From Geopseudomonas aromaticivorans (lineage in GTDB: Bacteria > Pseudomonadota > Gammaproteobacteria > Pseudomonadales > Pseudomonadaceae), in the NCBI RefSeq assembly GCF_019097855.1, contig NZ_JAHRGL010000017.1, positions 36,613-100,612 on the forward strand: a stretch of 64,000 bases of DNA, in the 5' to 3' direction. A program made the position numbers and the translations under genes. Below the pieces are notes generated by a model. The model saw only the letters and a program-made list of their open reading frames with translations. It ran no database searches and had not been told where the DNA came from. Below, in pieces: positions 29,300 to 38,319 of this stretch (its first letter is position 1; every line of letters starts with the position of its first letter).

Positions 29300-30001
29300 A
29301 TGAAACTGTCGCGTCGCCTGATCCTGACCGCTACCGCCCTGGCTGTGCTGAGCGGTTGTGCGCAGAACCCCTATGACCAGAGCGCCCAGACCGGCCAGAC
29401 CGAGTCCACCGGCATGAGCAAGACCGCCAAGTACGGCGGCCTCGGCGCCCTGGCCGGTGCGGCCGCCGGTGCGCTGATCAGCCACGACAACCGCGGCCAG
29501 GGCGCGCTGATCGGCGCCGCCATCGGTGGCGCGAGCGGCGCCGGCTACGGCTACTACGCCGACAAGCAGGAAGCCCAGCTGCGCCAGCAGATGCAGGGCA
29601 CCGGCGTGGAAGTGCAGCGCCAGGGCGACAACATCCAGCTGATCATGCCGGGCAACATCACCTTCGCCACCGACTCGGCGGACATCTCCAGCAGCTTCTA
29701 CACCCCGCTGAACAACCTGGCCAACTCGTTCAAGCAGTACGACCAGAACAGCATCGAGATCGTCGGTCACACTGACAGCACCGGCGGCTACCAGCACAAC
29801 ATGGCGCTGTCCCAGCGTCGTGCGCAGAGCGTGGCCAACTACCTGGTCTCCCAGGGCGTCAACCCGAGCCGCGTGACCACCCGCGGTGCCGGTCCGGACC
29901 AGCCGGTGGCCAGCAACGCCAACGAGTCCGGTCGCCAGCAGAACCGTCGCGTGGAAGTGAACCTGCGTCCGCTGCCGGGTGCCCAGGGCACCCAGCAGTA
30001 A
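29300..30001 (+). CDS. OmpA-family lipoprotein with glycine-zipper region
   Basis: 233 residues. A lipoprotein signal with lipobox LSGC (Cys19), a glycine-rich zipper segment (about 45-95; GGLGALAGAAAGAL, GAAIGGASGAGYGYYADK), then an OmpA peptidoglycan-binding domain (about 110-220; FATDSADISSSF, VGHTDSTGGYQHNMALSQRRAQSV, GRQQNRRVEV). Similar to YiaD. It anchors the outer membrane to peptidoglycan. AAGGAG precedes the ATG; a terminator follows. Confidence 0.93.
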   Translation: MKLSRRLILTATALAVLSGCAQNPYDQSAQTGQTESTGMSKTAKYGGLGALAGAAAGALISHDNRGQGALIGAAIGGASGAGYGYYADKQEAQLRQQMQGTGVEVQRQGDNIQLIMPGNITFATDSADISSSFYTPLNNLANSFKQYDQNSIEIVGHTDSTGGYQHNMALSQRRAQSVANYLVSQGVNPSRVTTRGAGPDQPVASNANESGRQQNRRVEVNLRPLPGAQGTQQ

Positions 30002-30040
30002 TCCGCCGCGCCGGCCCGCGGCTGGCCTGGGCAGGAAAAG

Positions 30041-30071
30041 AAGGCGCTGCAGCGATGCGGCGCCTTTTTTC
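30041..30071 (+). terminator. Rho-independent terminator after the OmpA lipoprotein
   Basis: Stem AAGGCGC (30041-30047) with GCGCCTT (30060-30066), 12-base loop, running into a T-run. About 40 bases after the stop codon. Confidence 0.85.
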
Positions 30072-30093
30072 ATGGCCGCGCGTCTGCCGGCAG

Positions 30094-30103
30094 TACTTTG
30101 GTC
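30094..30103 (-). promoter_or_regulatory. TACCAA-type box upstream of pqqF
   Basis: The plus strand reads TACTTTGGTC, the reverse complement of GACCAAAGTA, one base from the TACCAAAGTA box before the CXXCW gene. It lies about 90 bases before the pqqF start. It is the only copy in inverted orientation, but the motif is close to an inverted repeat. Candidate site for the ErbR/PedR2-type regulator. Confidence 0.5.
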
Positions 30104-30189
30104 GCAATCGCCTGCGACCTGCGCAGGGTTGCCCGTCGGCGGGTGAGGCGGGATGCTGCTCTCTCCATCCCCCGCACAAGTTCAGGCCC

Positions 30190-32742
30190 ATGGACTCCGA
30201 CTTTCCGCAACTGGCGCACCGCACCCTGCAGCTGGACAACGGCGTGCGGGCCGCGCTGCTGCACGATGCCCAGGCCACCCGCGTGGCGCTGGCGGTCAGC
30301 GTGGCGGCCGGCAGTTTCCACGAGCCGCCGCAGTGGCCGGGGCTGGCGCACTTTCTCGAGCACAGCCTGTTTCTCGGCAGCGTCGGCCATCCCGAGGTCG
30401 GCGCCTTCGCCGACTACGTGCACGGCTGCGGCGGGCGCTACAACGCCCGCACCCTCGGCCTGCAGACCCTCTACTACCTGGAGGTGCCGGCGCGCGAGCT
30501 GGCGCCAGCGCTGCGCCGCCTGGTCGACCTGCTGGCCCGGCCGCTGCTGCTGGAAGGCCGCCTGCAGGCCGAGCGCGAGGTGCTCGAGGCCGAATACCGG
30601 GCGCGCTGCCAGGACGGCGACTGCCAGCTGCAGGGCGCCATCGCCGGCCAGCTGCACCCCGGACATCCCCTGGCGCGCTTCCATGCCGGCTCGCGCGACA
30701 GCCTCGATACGCAGAATCCCGACCTGCTCGCCGAACTGCGCGACTGGCATGCCCGCCACTACCGCGGCGCCAACCTGCGCCTGCTGGTCAGTGGGCCGCA
30801 GCCGCTGGACGAGCTGGAGCGCCGGGTGCGCGCGCTGGCCGGCTCATTGCCGGGCGGTGAACGACCCGCAGCGGCGCCCTGGGCGGACCTGTGGCCGGCC
30901 GGGCAGGGCGTGCTCGCGCTGACCCTGGAGCAGCCGCAGGCGCTGCGGCAGATGAGCCTGTGGTGGCCGCAGCGGCTGGCGGCGCAGCACGAGGACGAAC
31001 TGTTGGCTCTGCTGCGCCAGGCCGTGACGCAACCGGCCGCCGGCGGCCTGCTGGGCGAGCTGCGTGCGCGTGGCTGGGCGCAGCAGCTGGAGGTCGACTG
31101 GCAACCCGCTGGCGGCGGCGAGGGCTTGCTGGGGCTGCGCATCACGCTGTTGGAGCGCGGCGGCGGGCAGGAGCAGGCCATCGCCGCGTTGTGCGCCGAC
31201 TGGCTGCGGCGTTTCGCCGAAGACCCCGCGCTGCTGCCGGCGGCGGCGCAGTGGCAGGCCCTGCGCCGCGAGCAGGCCTGGCAGGAGGCCGAGCTGGCGC
31301 CGATGGAGCGCGCCGGCCTGTGGCTCGAGCGCTGGCAGCGCCACGGCGGCGAGACGTGGCAGCCGTGGCCGTTCGCGCCGCGCGCGCCCGCACAGTGGGT
31401 GCACGCGCTGGCGCCGTCGGTGCCGCCGCGGCTGATCGTGCAGTGCGCCCGCGAGCGAGTGGACGGCGGCGCGCTCACCCCCTGGTTTCCCGTGCGCGCC
31501 CATGCCGTGGCGCTGCCCGGCCTGCCGCCGCTGGCGGCGCCGCGCTGGCAGCGGCCGCCGGACAATCCCTTTCTGCTGCCGGTCGCCGCGGCGCCGATGG
31601 AGACCTGGCCGGCGGACTGGGCGCAGGCGGCGCCAGCCGCGCTGCTGCGTCCCGGCCACGCCGCGCTGCTGCTGGCCTGGCAGGTGGACGCCGGTATGGA
31701 CACGGCCAGCCGGCTGCTGGCCGAGCTGGCCGAAGCGGCGCTGGCCGCGCAGTGGCAGCAGGCGCTGGCCGGCGCGGCGCAGCTGGGTCACGCCTGGCAG
31801 CCGCTGTCGCGTCCCGGCCAGCTGCGCTTCTGCCTGAGCGGGCCGGCCGCTGCCCTGCCGGCGGTGCTGCGCGGTCTGCTGGCGGTCCTGCGCAGCGGCG
31901 ATGCCGCGGCCTGGCGCGCCGCCCTGCAGCGGCGCCATGCCGAGACGGCGCAGCAGTTGCTGCTGCGCCGTCTGCTCGCCCACCCGGCCACGCAGGGGCG
32001 CGTGCCGGCCGACGCGGCGGACGCCGGTGCGCTGCTGGAACGCTGGAGCGATGCTCAGCTGCGCCGGCAGCTGGAGGACTTCCTCGCCTCTGCACAGCTG
32101 CACGGCCGCGTGTTCGGCGGCGTGCCGGCCGGCGCCCGGGCGGCGCTGGACGGCTTGGGGCAGCCGCTGGCCGGTGCGCCGCCAGTGGCCGCCGCGCCCT
32201 GGTGCGGCGGCGAGCAGGTGCAGTGCCTGCACCTCGGCGGCAGCGAGCAGGCGGTGCTGTTGCGCCTGCTGGCGCCGCCCGCAGACCCCGCGCTGGAAGC
32301 CGCTTGGCGGGTGCTGGCGCTGCTGCAGCAGGGCGCCTTCTACCAATCCCTGCGCGTCGAGCAGGGGCTGGGCTATGCGCTGTTCAGTCGCTTCCACGCC
32401 GGCGCGGACGGCGCCGAACTGCAGTTCGGTGTGCAGTCGCCGCATGCCGATGCCGCGCGGCTGCAGCAGGCCCTGCGTGCCTTCATCGAGGAGGACCGCG
32501 CGGGCCTGGCGACGCTGAGCGTCGAACGCCTGGAGCAGGCGCGCCGCGCCGCGCTGGACGCTCTGGCCGGCACCGGCAGCCGCCGCGAGCGTCTGCAGCG
32601 CGCCTGTACGGACTGGCTGGGCGGGCAGGATCCGCGCTATCCGGCGAAGGTGGGCGAGGCGCTGCAGCGTCAGGACGTGGCCAGCCTGCAGCGCGCCGCC
32701 GCCGCGCTGGGCGACGCCGAGTGGCGCTGGCTGTCGAGTTAG
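30190..32742 (+). CDS. pqqF: Pyrroloquinoline quinone biosynthesis M16 peptidase
   Basis: 850 residues, insulinase (M16) family zinc peptidase. The inverted zinc motif HFLEH is at residues 54-58, and Glu135 sits 77 residues later, as in pitrilysin. PqqF is thought to help release PQQ precursor peptides from PqqA. The second half (inactive M16 repeat) contains FYQSLRVEQGLGYALFS. It is not beside pqqABCDE, which are not in the window, yet a TACCAA-type box precedes it. The start at 30190 lacks a strong Shine-Dalgarno sequence. It could be another M16 peptidase, but the layout fits PqqF. Confidence 0.8.
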   Translation: MDSDFPQLAHRTLQLDNGVRAALLHDAQATRVALAVSVAAGSFHEPPQWPGLAHFLEHSLFLGSVGHPEVGAFADYVHGCGGRYNARTLGLQTLYYLEVPARELAPALRRLVDLLARPLLLEGRLQAEREVLEAEYRARCQDGDCQLQGAIAGQLHPGHPLARFHAGSRDSLDTQNPDLLAELRDWHARHYRGANLRLLVSGPQPLDELERRVRALAGSLPGGERPAAAPWADLWPAGQGVLALTLEQPQALRQMSLWWPQRLAAQHEDELLALLRQAVTQPAAGGLLGELRARGWAQQLEVDWQPAGGGEGLLGLRITLLERGGGQEQAIAALCADWLRRFAEDPALLPAAAQWQALRREQAWQEAELAPMERAGLWLERWQRHGGETWQPWPFAPRAPAQWVHALAPSVPPRLIVQCARERVDGGALTPWFPVRAHAVALPGLPPLAAPRWQRPPDNPFLLPVAAAPMETWPADWAQAAPAALLRPGHAALLLAWQVDAGMDTASRLLAELAEAALAAQWQQALAGAAQLGHAWQPLSRPGQLRFCLSGPAAALPAVLRGLLAVLRSGDAAAWRAALQRRHAETAQQLLLRRLLAHPATQGRVPADAADAGALLERWSDAQLRRQLEDFLASAQLHGRVFGGVPAGARAALDGLGQPLAGAPPVAAAPWCGGEQVQCLHLGGSEQAVLLRLLAPPADPALEAAWRVLALLQQGAFYQSLRVEQGLGYALFSRFHAGADGAELQFGVQSPHADAARLQQALRAFIEEDRAGLATLSVERLEQARRAALDALAGTGSRRERLQRACTDWLGGQDPRYPAKVGEALQRQDVASLQRAAAALGDAEWRWLSS

Positions 32743-32746
32743 TCGC

Positions 32747-34921
32747 TCACACCACCGGCGGCTCATGCCGCGCCGGGCCGCGGCGGCCGCGCTGCCAGCG
32801 CTGCAGCCCCTTCAGCACGCGCAGCAGGCGCGGCGAAACGTGCGCCCGCTGCCAGGCGCCGGCGGCGTACTGGTTGGCTTCGGCCAGGGTCGGGTAGATG
32901 TGCAGGGTGCCCAGCACCTGCTTGAGGCCATGGCCGTGCCGCATCGCCGCGACGAATTCGCCGAGCAGGTCGCCGGCGTGTTCGCCGACGAGGGTGACGC
33001 CGAGGATGCGGTCGCGCCCCGGCACGCTCAGCACCTTGACGAAGCCGCTGGCCGCCTCGTCGGCGATGGCGCGGTCCAGCTCGGCCAGGTCGAAGCGGGT
33101 GACCTCGACGGCGATGCCCTGCGTCCGCGCCTCCTGCTCGTTGAGGCCGACCCGCGCCACTTCCGGTTCGGTGAAGGTGGCCCAGGGAATCACCCGGTAG
33201 TCGGCCTTGAAGCGCCAGAAGCGCCCGAACAGCGCGTTGAGCGCGGCGTACTTGGCCTGATGGGCAGCGACATGGGTGAACTGCCAGGGTCCGGTGACGT
33301 CGCCGACCGCGTAGATGTTGGGAAAGCGCGTGGCCAGGTACTCGTCGGTTTCCAGGGTGCCGTTGGCGCGCAGGGCCAGCCCCAGCGTTTCGGCGCCGAA
33401 GCCGCTCACGTTGGCCACCCGGCCCAGCGCCAGCAGCACCCGGTCGAAGCCCAGCAGCACTTCCGCCCCGCCGGCCTGGTCGTGGCACACCAGGCGCCGC
33501 CCGCCGTCGAGCGCCTCGAAACGCAGCGCCTGATGGCGCAGGCGCAGGTCGACGCCGTCCGCGACCAGAGCCGCCTGCACCGCCGCGCTGGCCTCCGGGT
33601 CTTCGCGCAGCAGCAGGCGCTCGGCCATTTCCACCAGCGTCACCCGGCAGCCCAGGCGCTGGAAGGCCTGCGCCAGCTCGCAGCCAAGCGGTCCGCCGCC
33701 CAGCACCAGCAGGCGCTGCGGGCGCTGGCGCAGGCTCCAGACGGTGTCCGAGGTCAGCGGCTCGACCCGCTCCAGGCCGGGGATCTCCGGCAACAGCGGG
33801 TGGGCGCCGGTGGCGATGACGATGGCGCGCGCGGTCAGGCGGCGGCCGGCGACTTCCACCGCCCACGGCGAGACGAGGCGCGCCTCGCCGTGGAGCACCT
33901 CGACGCCCAGGTCGCGGTAGCGCTCGGCCGAGTCGTGCGGCTCGATGCGGCCGATCACCCGCTGCACCCGCTCCATCACCGCGGCGAAGTCCGCCTCGCC
34001 GCTGGCGCGCCAGCCCAGCGACGCGGCCTTGCGCAGCTCACTGGCGACCCGCGCCGAGCGCAGCAGCGCCTTGGACGGCACGCAGCCGCGGTTCAGGCAG
34101 TCGCCGCCCATCTGGCCCTTCTCGATCAGCGTCACCCGCGCCTGCAGGGCGGCGGCGAGGTAGGCGCTGACCAGGCCGCCGGAACCAGCGCCGATCACCA
34201 CCAGGTTACGCTCGAAGTGCCGCGGCCGCTGCCAGCCGGCATACACCCGGCGGGCCTTGAGGCGCTCCAGCAGGAGGCGGGCCAGCAGGGGGAACAGGCC
34301 GAGCAGGGCGAAGGCACCGAGTAGGCCGGGGGAGAGGATGCCGGCCAGGCTGTCCAGCCGGCCCAGCTCGCGGCCGGCGTTCACGTAGACCAGGGTGCCC
34401 GGCAGCATGCCGAGCTGGCTGACCCAGGCGAAGGTGCGCAGCGGCAGGCGGGTCAGGCCCATGGCCAGGTTGATCAGGAAGAACGGAAAGGCCGGCACCA
34501 GGCGCAGGGCGAACAGGTAGAAGGCGCCGTCGCGGGCGATGCCACGGTCGATGGCGGCCAGGCGCGGGCCGAAGCGCCGCTGCACCCAGTCGCGCAGCAC
34601 GAAGCGGCTGCTGAGCATGGCCAGGCAGGCGCCGAGGGTGGAGGCCAGGGACACCAGCACGCTGCCCGCGAGCAGGCCGAACAGTGCGCCGGCCACCAGG
34701 CTCAGCAGCGCCGCGCCGGGCAGCGACAGCGCGGTGGTCGCGACGTAGACCAGCAGGAACAGCCCGGCCGCACGCCACGGCCGGGCGGCGACCTGCGCCT
34801 CCAGCGCCGCCTGCTCGGCCTTGAGCCGGGCGAGGTCGAGGTACTGGCCGAGATCGAAGACGAAGAACAGCGCGACCAGCGCCAGCAGCAGGCCGAGCAG
34901 CGCCAGCCGGCGGCGGTCCAC
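32747..34921 (-). CDS. TVP38/TMEM64 membrane domain fused to mercuric-reductase-like flavoprotein
   Basis: About 724 residues. N-terminal part (about 1-235): membrane domain of the TVP38/TMEM64 (SNARE-associated, DedA-like) type, including SLPGAALLSLVAGALFG and FALRLVPAFPFFLINLAMGLT. C-terminal part (about 240-700): pyridine-nucleotide disulfide oxidoreductase with FAD loop VVIGAGSGG, the redox pair GGDCLNRGCVPSKALL, NAD loop VLGGGPLGCE and GDVTGPWQFTHVAAHQAKY. No C-terminal vicinal cysteines, so it is not a true mercuric reductase. The GTG start at 34921 lies four bases inside the end of arsS. Membrane-linked redox function is inferred. Confidence 0.87.
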   Translation of the reverse strand: MDRRRLALLGLLLALVALFFVFDLGQYLDLARLKAEQAALEAQVAARPWRAAGLFLLVYVATTALSLPGAALLSLVAGALFGLLAGSVLVSLASTLGACLAMLSSRFVLRDWVQRRFGPRLAAIDRGIARDGAFYLFALRLVPAFPFFLINLAMGLTRLPLRTFAWVSQLGMLPGTLVYVNAGRELGRLDSLAGILSPGLLGAFALLGLFPLLARLLLERLKARRVYAGWQRPRHFERNLVVIGAGSGGLVSAYLAAALQARVTLIEKGQMGGDCLNRGCVPSKALLRSARVASELRKAASLGWRASGEADFAAVMERVQRVIGRIEPHDSAERYRDLGVEVLHGEARLVSPWAVEVAGRRLTARAIVIATGAHPLLPEIPGLERVEPLTSDTVWSLRQRPQRLLVLGGGPLGCELAQAFQRLGCRVTLVEMAERLLLREDPEASAAVQAALVADGVDLRLRHQALRFEALDGGRRLVCHDQAGGAEVLLGFDRVLLALGRVANVSGFGAETLGLALRANGTLETDEYLATRFPNIYAVGDVTGPWQFTHVAAHQAKYAALNALFGRFWRFKADYRVIPWATFTEPEVARVGLNEQEARTQGIAVEVTRFDLAELDRAIADEAASGFVKVLSVPGRDRILGVTLVGEHAGDLLGEFVAAMRHGHGLKQVLGTLHIYPTLAEANQYAAGAWQRAHVSPRLLRVLKGLQRWQRGRRGPARHEPPVV

Positions 34922-34923
34922 GC

Positions 34924-35895
34924 TCAGGCCTTGAGCGCGCCGCCGCAGCTCGAGCCCTGGCCGGCGGTGCAGGCGTAGCAGTGGTCGCGGGTGACGATGG
35001 GGTTGCCGTCGAGCTCGGCGTTGAGCAGGTCGCGCAGGTGGGCGCGCTCGCGGCCGAGCAGCCCCGGCAGCTGCAGCGGCAGGCCGAGCATCTGGTTGAA
35101 GTCGCAGTCGTACAGGTAGCCCTGCCAGTCGACGCTGAGCAGGCGGCGGCACATCAGCGCGTCGAGGTTTTCCGCGCGGTAGCTGTCGCGCAGCAGTTGC
35201 AGGTAGGCGGCGAACTGGCCGTGGCTGACCAGGGTGCTGCCGAAGCGGGCGATCGGCTGGTTGGTGAGGGTCAGCAGGTGGTCGAAGTGGATGTCGAACT
35301 CCGCGGCCAGGTGCGCCTTGTAGTCGGCCTCCAGCTGCGCCTGCGGCGGCGGCAGGCTCGGCCCCTGCGGGTTGTAGACCAGATTGAGCAGCAGCGCGCC
35401 GCCGCGGCCGTAGCCCAGGGCATTGAGCTGACGCAGGGCGGCGATGCTGCGCGCGAACACGCCGTCACCGCGCTGGCGGTCGACGTTGTCCCGGCCGTAG
35501 CAGGGCAGCGAGGCGCAGATCTCGACGGCCTCGGCGGCGAGAAACTCGGCCAGATCCGCCTGTCCGGGTTCGTTGAGGATGGTCAGGTTGCAGCGGTCGA
35601 TCACCCGGCGCCCGGCGCGGCGGGCATGGCGGACGATCTGCCGGAAGCGCGGGTGCAGCTCGGGCGCGCCGCCGGTCAGGTCGAGGGTGTGCAGCGGAAG
35701 GCTGTCGAGCAGCTGGCGCAGGAACGCCACGTTGGCGTCGTCCATGCTCTCGTGGCGCGTCGGCCCGGCGTTGACGTGGCAGTGCAGGCAGCGCTGGTTG
35801 CAGCGGTAGGTCAGGTTGACCTGCAGGGCTTCCAGCGTGCCGCGGCGCAGGGCGGGAAAGTCCAGGGCGTTGAGCAGCGGCAGGGTGGCGTGCAT
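34924..35895 (-). CDS. arsS: Arsenosugar biosynthesis radical SAM protein ArsS
   Basis: 323 residues. The radical-SAM cluster motif CNQRCLHC (about residues 30-37) and DLTGGAPELHP identify the fold. The C-terminal CYACTAGQGSSCGG is the extra cysteine-rich segment of the ArsS family (DUF3641). ArsS adds the 5'-deoxyadenosyl group to dimethylarsenite to make the arsenosugar precursor. No arsM methyltransferase gene is adjacent. Start at MHATLPLLNALDFP; upstream frame is non-coding. It overlaps the reductase gene and diverges from the glycosyltransferase pair. Confidence 0.9.
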   Translation of the reverse strand: MHATLPLLNALDFPALRRGTLEALQVNLTYRCNQRCLHCHVNAGPTRHESMDDANVAFLRQLLDSLPLHTLDLTGGAPELHPRFRQIVRHARRAGRRVIDRCNLTILNEPGQADLAEFLAAEAVEICASLPCYGRDNVDRQRGDGVFARSIAALRQLNALGYGRGGALLLNLVYNPQGPSLPPPQAQLEADYKAHLAAEFDIHFDHLLTLTNQPIARFGSTLVSHGQFAAYLQLLRDSYRAENLDALMCRRLLSVDWQGYLYDCDFNQMLGLPLQLPGLLGRERAHLRDLLNAELDGNPIVTRDHCYACTAGQGSSCGGALKA

Positions 35896-36023
35896 GGTGG
35901 ACGGGTCCCGGCGCGGGCAGGATGGGTGCTGCAAGGATAGACCCTGTCGCGGCATTCGCCCGGCGGCTTGCGCGCCGCTGACGACCGGCTGTACTGAAGG
36001 GGGACTCACGGAGGGCGACGGCC

Positions 36024-36692
36024 ATGACCGAGCGCGATCTGCCGACCCTGGTGCTGCTGTGCAAGCGTCCGGCGCCCGGCCACGGCAAGCAGCGACTGGC
36101 GGCCAGCCTCGGCGCCGAGGCCGCCTGTGCGGTGGCGCAGGCGCTGCTCGACTGCGCGCTGGAAGATCTGGCGCACTGGCCGGGGCCGCGGGTGCTCGCC
36201 CCGGATCGCCCGGCGGATGGCGACTGGGCGCGCCGACAGGCGGCGGCGACGGGCTGTCTGGTACAGCCGCCGGGCAACCTCGGCGAGCGGCTGAACGCGC
36301 TGGATCGCCGCCTGCGCGCCGCCGGGCATCGGCAACTGATCTTCATCGGCAGCGATGCCCCGGCCCTGGGCGCGCAGCACTACCACGCGGTGAGCGCGGC
36401 ACTGCAGGTGCACGACGCCGTGCTGCTGGCCGCGCGCGACGGCGGCGTGGTGCTGCTGGCCGCCGGCCGGCCATGGCCGGACCTCGCCGCGCTGCCGTGG
36501 AGCACGCCGCGCCTCGGCGCGGCGCTGGCCGCTGCCTGCCGGGACGCCGGCTGGCGCGTCGGCCTCTGCGGCGAATCCTTCGATATCGACCGCGAGGCCG
36601 ACCTCGCCTGGGCGCAGCGCGAACTGGCCGCCGACCCGCGCCCGGCGCGCCGCCGCCTGCTGGCCTGCCTGGCGGCGCTTGGCCGTGGCTGA
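36024..36692 (+). CDS. TIGR04282-type arsenosugar biosynthesis glycosyltransferase
   Basis: 222 residues, DUF2064 family (GT-A fold). Landmarks are LVLLCKRPAPGHGKQRLAASLG near the N-terminus, NLGERLNALDRRLRAAGH and the nucleotide-sugar/metal loop FIGSDAPAL. Named for its co-occurrence with ArsS; the acceptor is unknown. It starts 128 bases from the divergent arsS and its end overlaps the next gene by eight bases, giving a two-gene operon. Confidence 0.88.
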   Translation: MTERDLPTLVLLCKRPAPGHGKQRLAASLGAEAACAVAQALLDCALEDLAHWPGPRVLAPDRPADGDWARRQAAATGCLVQPPGNLGERLNALDRRLRAAGHRQLIFIGSDAPALGAQHYHAVSAALQVHDAVLLAARDGGVVLLAAGRPWPDLAALPWSTPRLGAALAAACRDAGWRVGLCGESFDIDREADLAWAQRELAADPRPARRRLLACLAALGRG

Positions 36693-37371
36693 GCTGGGCG
36701 TCAGCGTGATCATCCCCTGCTGGCACGACGAGGCGTGTCTGGCGCGGCTGCTCGGCCAGCTGGCGGCCTGCGCGCCGCCGCTGCAGGTGGTGGTGGTCGA
36801 TGCCGCGCAGAGCGAGGCATGCCGGGCCCTGTGCCGGCAGCACGGGGCGCTGTGGCTGGCGTCGCGGCCCTGCCGCGGCGCGCAGCTGCGCCAGGGCGCG
36901 GCCCAGGCCAGCCACGAGGCGCTGTGGTTCCTGCATGCCGACGCCGAGCTGTGCGGCGATCCGCTCGGCGCTCTACGCGCGGCGCTGGGCGCGGGGGCCG
37001 TGGGCGGCTGTTTCGCCTTCCGCTTTGCCGGCGCGCCGCCCTGGCAGGGACGCCTGCTGGCGTGGCTGGTCAACCGGCGCACTCGCTTCGGCACGCCCTA
37101 CGGCGACCAGGGCCTGTTCGCCCGGCGCGGCGCCTATCTCGCCGCCGGCCAGCATGCGCCCTGGCCGCTGTTCGAGGAGGTGCCGCTGGTTGGCGGCCTG
37201 CGCCGCCTCGGCGCGTTCCGCCGGCTGGGACCGGGGGTGCTGGTCGACCCGCGCCGCTGGCTGCGCGACGGCTGGTGGCGGCGCTCGCTGCGCAACCGCC
37301 TGCTGGCGCTGGGCTTCGCCCTCGGCGTGCCGGTCGAGCGGCTGGCGCGTGGCTATCGGTCGCGCGTCTAG
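36685..37371 (+). CDS. TIGR04283-type arsenosugar biosynthesis glycosyltransferase
   Basis: 228 residues, family 2 GT-A glycosyltransferase: VSVIIPCWHDEACLARLL at the start, VVVVDAAQSEACRALC, the metal-binding WFLHADAEL and TRFGTPYGDQGLFARRGAYLAAG. The start is the GTG at 36685 overlapping the end of the upstream gene; a TTG at 36679 is also in frame. With its partner and ArsS it probably tailors arsenosugars or a related compound; the product is inferred. Confidence 0.88.
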   Translation: MAELGVSVIIPCWHDEACLARLLGQLAACAPPLQVVVVDAAQSEACRALCRQHGALWLASRPCRGAQLRQGAAQASHEALWFLHADAELCGDPLGALRAALGAGAVGGCFAFRFAGAPPWQGRLLAWLVNRRTRFGTPYGDQGLFARRGAYLAAGQHAPWPLFEEVPLVGGLRRLGAFRRLGPGVLVDPRRWLRDGWWRRSLRNRLLALGFALGVPVERLARGYRSRV

Positions 37372-37383
37372 CCGCACCGGCCA

Positions 37384-38319
37384 CTAGATCCCCAGGATCC
37401 CCAGCAGCGCGCTCATGGTGAGGAAGGACAGCGCCGTCGCCGTGACCAGCGCCGTGGAGCAGCGGTTCTCCAGGCCGTACTGCTGACCGAGCAACGGGAA
37501 GATGCTCATCATCGGCGCGCTGGCGAACAGCAGGGCGGCGACCTTGAGGGTGGGGTCGGGCGACGGCACCAGGCTGAAGGCGACGTACACCGCCAGCGGG
37601 TGCAGCAGCAGCTTGCCCAGGGCCACCTGGCTGACCTCGGCCAGCATGCCGCCGGGCTTGAGCCCGTACAGCGTGCCGCCGATGGCGAACAGCGCCGCCG
37701 GCGCCGAAGCCTGGGCGAGCAGCTCGACGCTGTGCAGCAGGATCGGCGGCAGGCGCAGCTCCAGCAGCGACAGGCTCAGGCCGGCCAGCATGGCCAGCAG
37801 CAGCGGGTTGCGCGCCAGGCGGCGCGCGGTCTGCGCCACCACCTGGCGCGCGCCGCCACCGCTCTGTCGGCCGGCCTCGGCCAGCGCCAGCGCCAGCGGG
37901 ATCATCAGCAGGCTCTCCACCAGCATGCCCAGCGCCATGGGGATCGCCGCGGCCGTCGGACCGATGACCATGGCGGCCACCGGGTAGCCGATGAAGCCGC
38001 TGTTGGAGGCCGACATGCCCAGCCCGGCCATGGCCGAACCCTGCAGGTTGTCGCCGCGCAGCCAGCGCGACAGCGCAAAGCCCACCGCGAATACCGCCAG
38101 CGAGGCCAGCCCGTAGGCCAGCAGGTAGCCGGGCTTGATCACCTCCTCGAACGGCCGGGTGACCAGGGCGTGGATCAGCAGGGCGGGCAGGGCGAAATGG
38201 ATGACGAAGCTGCCGATGCCGCGGATCTGCTCGCGGCTGAGCAGGCCGCAGCGCGCGGACAGGAAACCGAGGCCGATGATGATGAAGATGGGCGTGGTGA
38301 TGGTGAGGATGTCGAGCAT
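37384..38319 (-). CDS. AEC family transporter
   Basis: A 311-residue inner-membrane protein of the auxin efflux carrier (AEC) family with about ten hydrophobic segments in two inverted halves, for example LDILTITTPIFIIIGLGFLSARCGLL and GMSASNSGFIGYPVAAMVIG. Bacterial members carry dicarboxylates or unknown anions. Start at the ATG at 38319; the open frame continues upstream but shows no family similarity. Convergent with the glycosyltransferase gene, 12 bases apart. Confidence 0.88.
   Translation of the reverse strand: MLDILTITTPIFIIIGLGFLSARCGLLSREQIRGIGSFVIHFALPALLIHALVTRPFEEVIKPGYLLAYGLASLAVFAVGFALSRWLRGDNLQGSAMAGLGMSASNSGFIGYPVAAMVIGPTAAAIPMALGMLVESLLMIPLALALAEAGRQSGGGARQVVAQTARRLARNPLLLAMLAGLSLSLLELRLPPILLHSVELLAQASAPAALFAIGGTLYGLKPGGMLAEVSQVALGKLLLHPLAVYVAFSLVPSPDPTLKVAALLFASAPMMSIFPLLGQQYGLENRCSTALVTATALSFLTMSALLGILGI

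Noticed and set aside
32747-34921. Two separate genes (DedA-like and reductase) joined by error
   Set aside because: One uninterrupted frame with no start or Shine-Dalgarno sequence at the domain junction; fusions of this type are known in Pseudomonas.
34924-35895. Selenocysteine in ArsS
   Set aside because: The C-terminal motif is encoded with ordinary cysteine codons and the frame ends at a normal stop without further in-frame family sequence.
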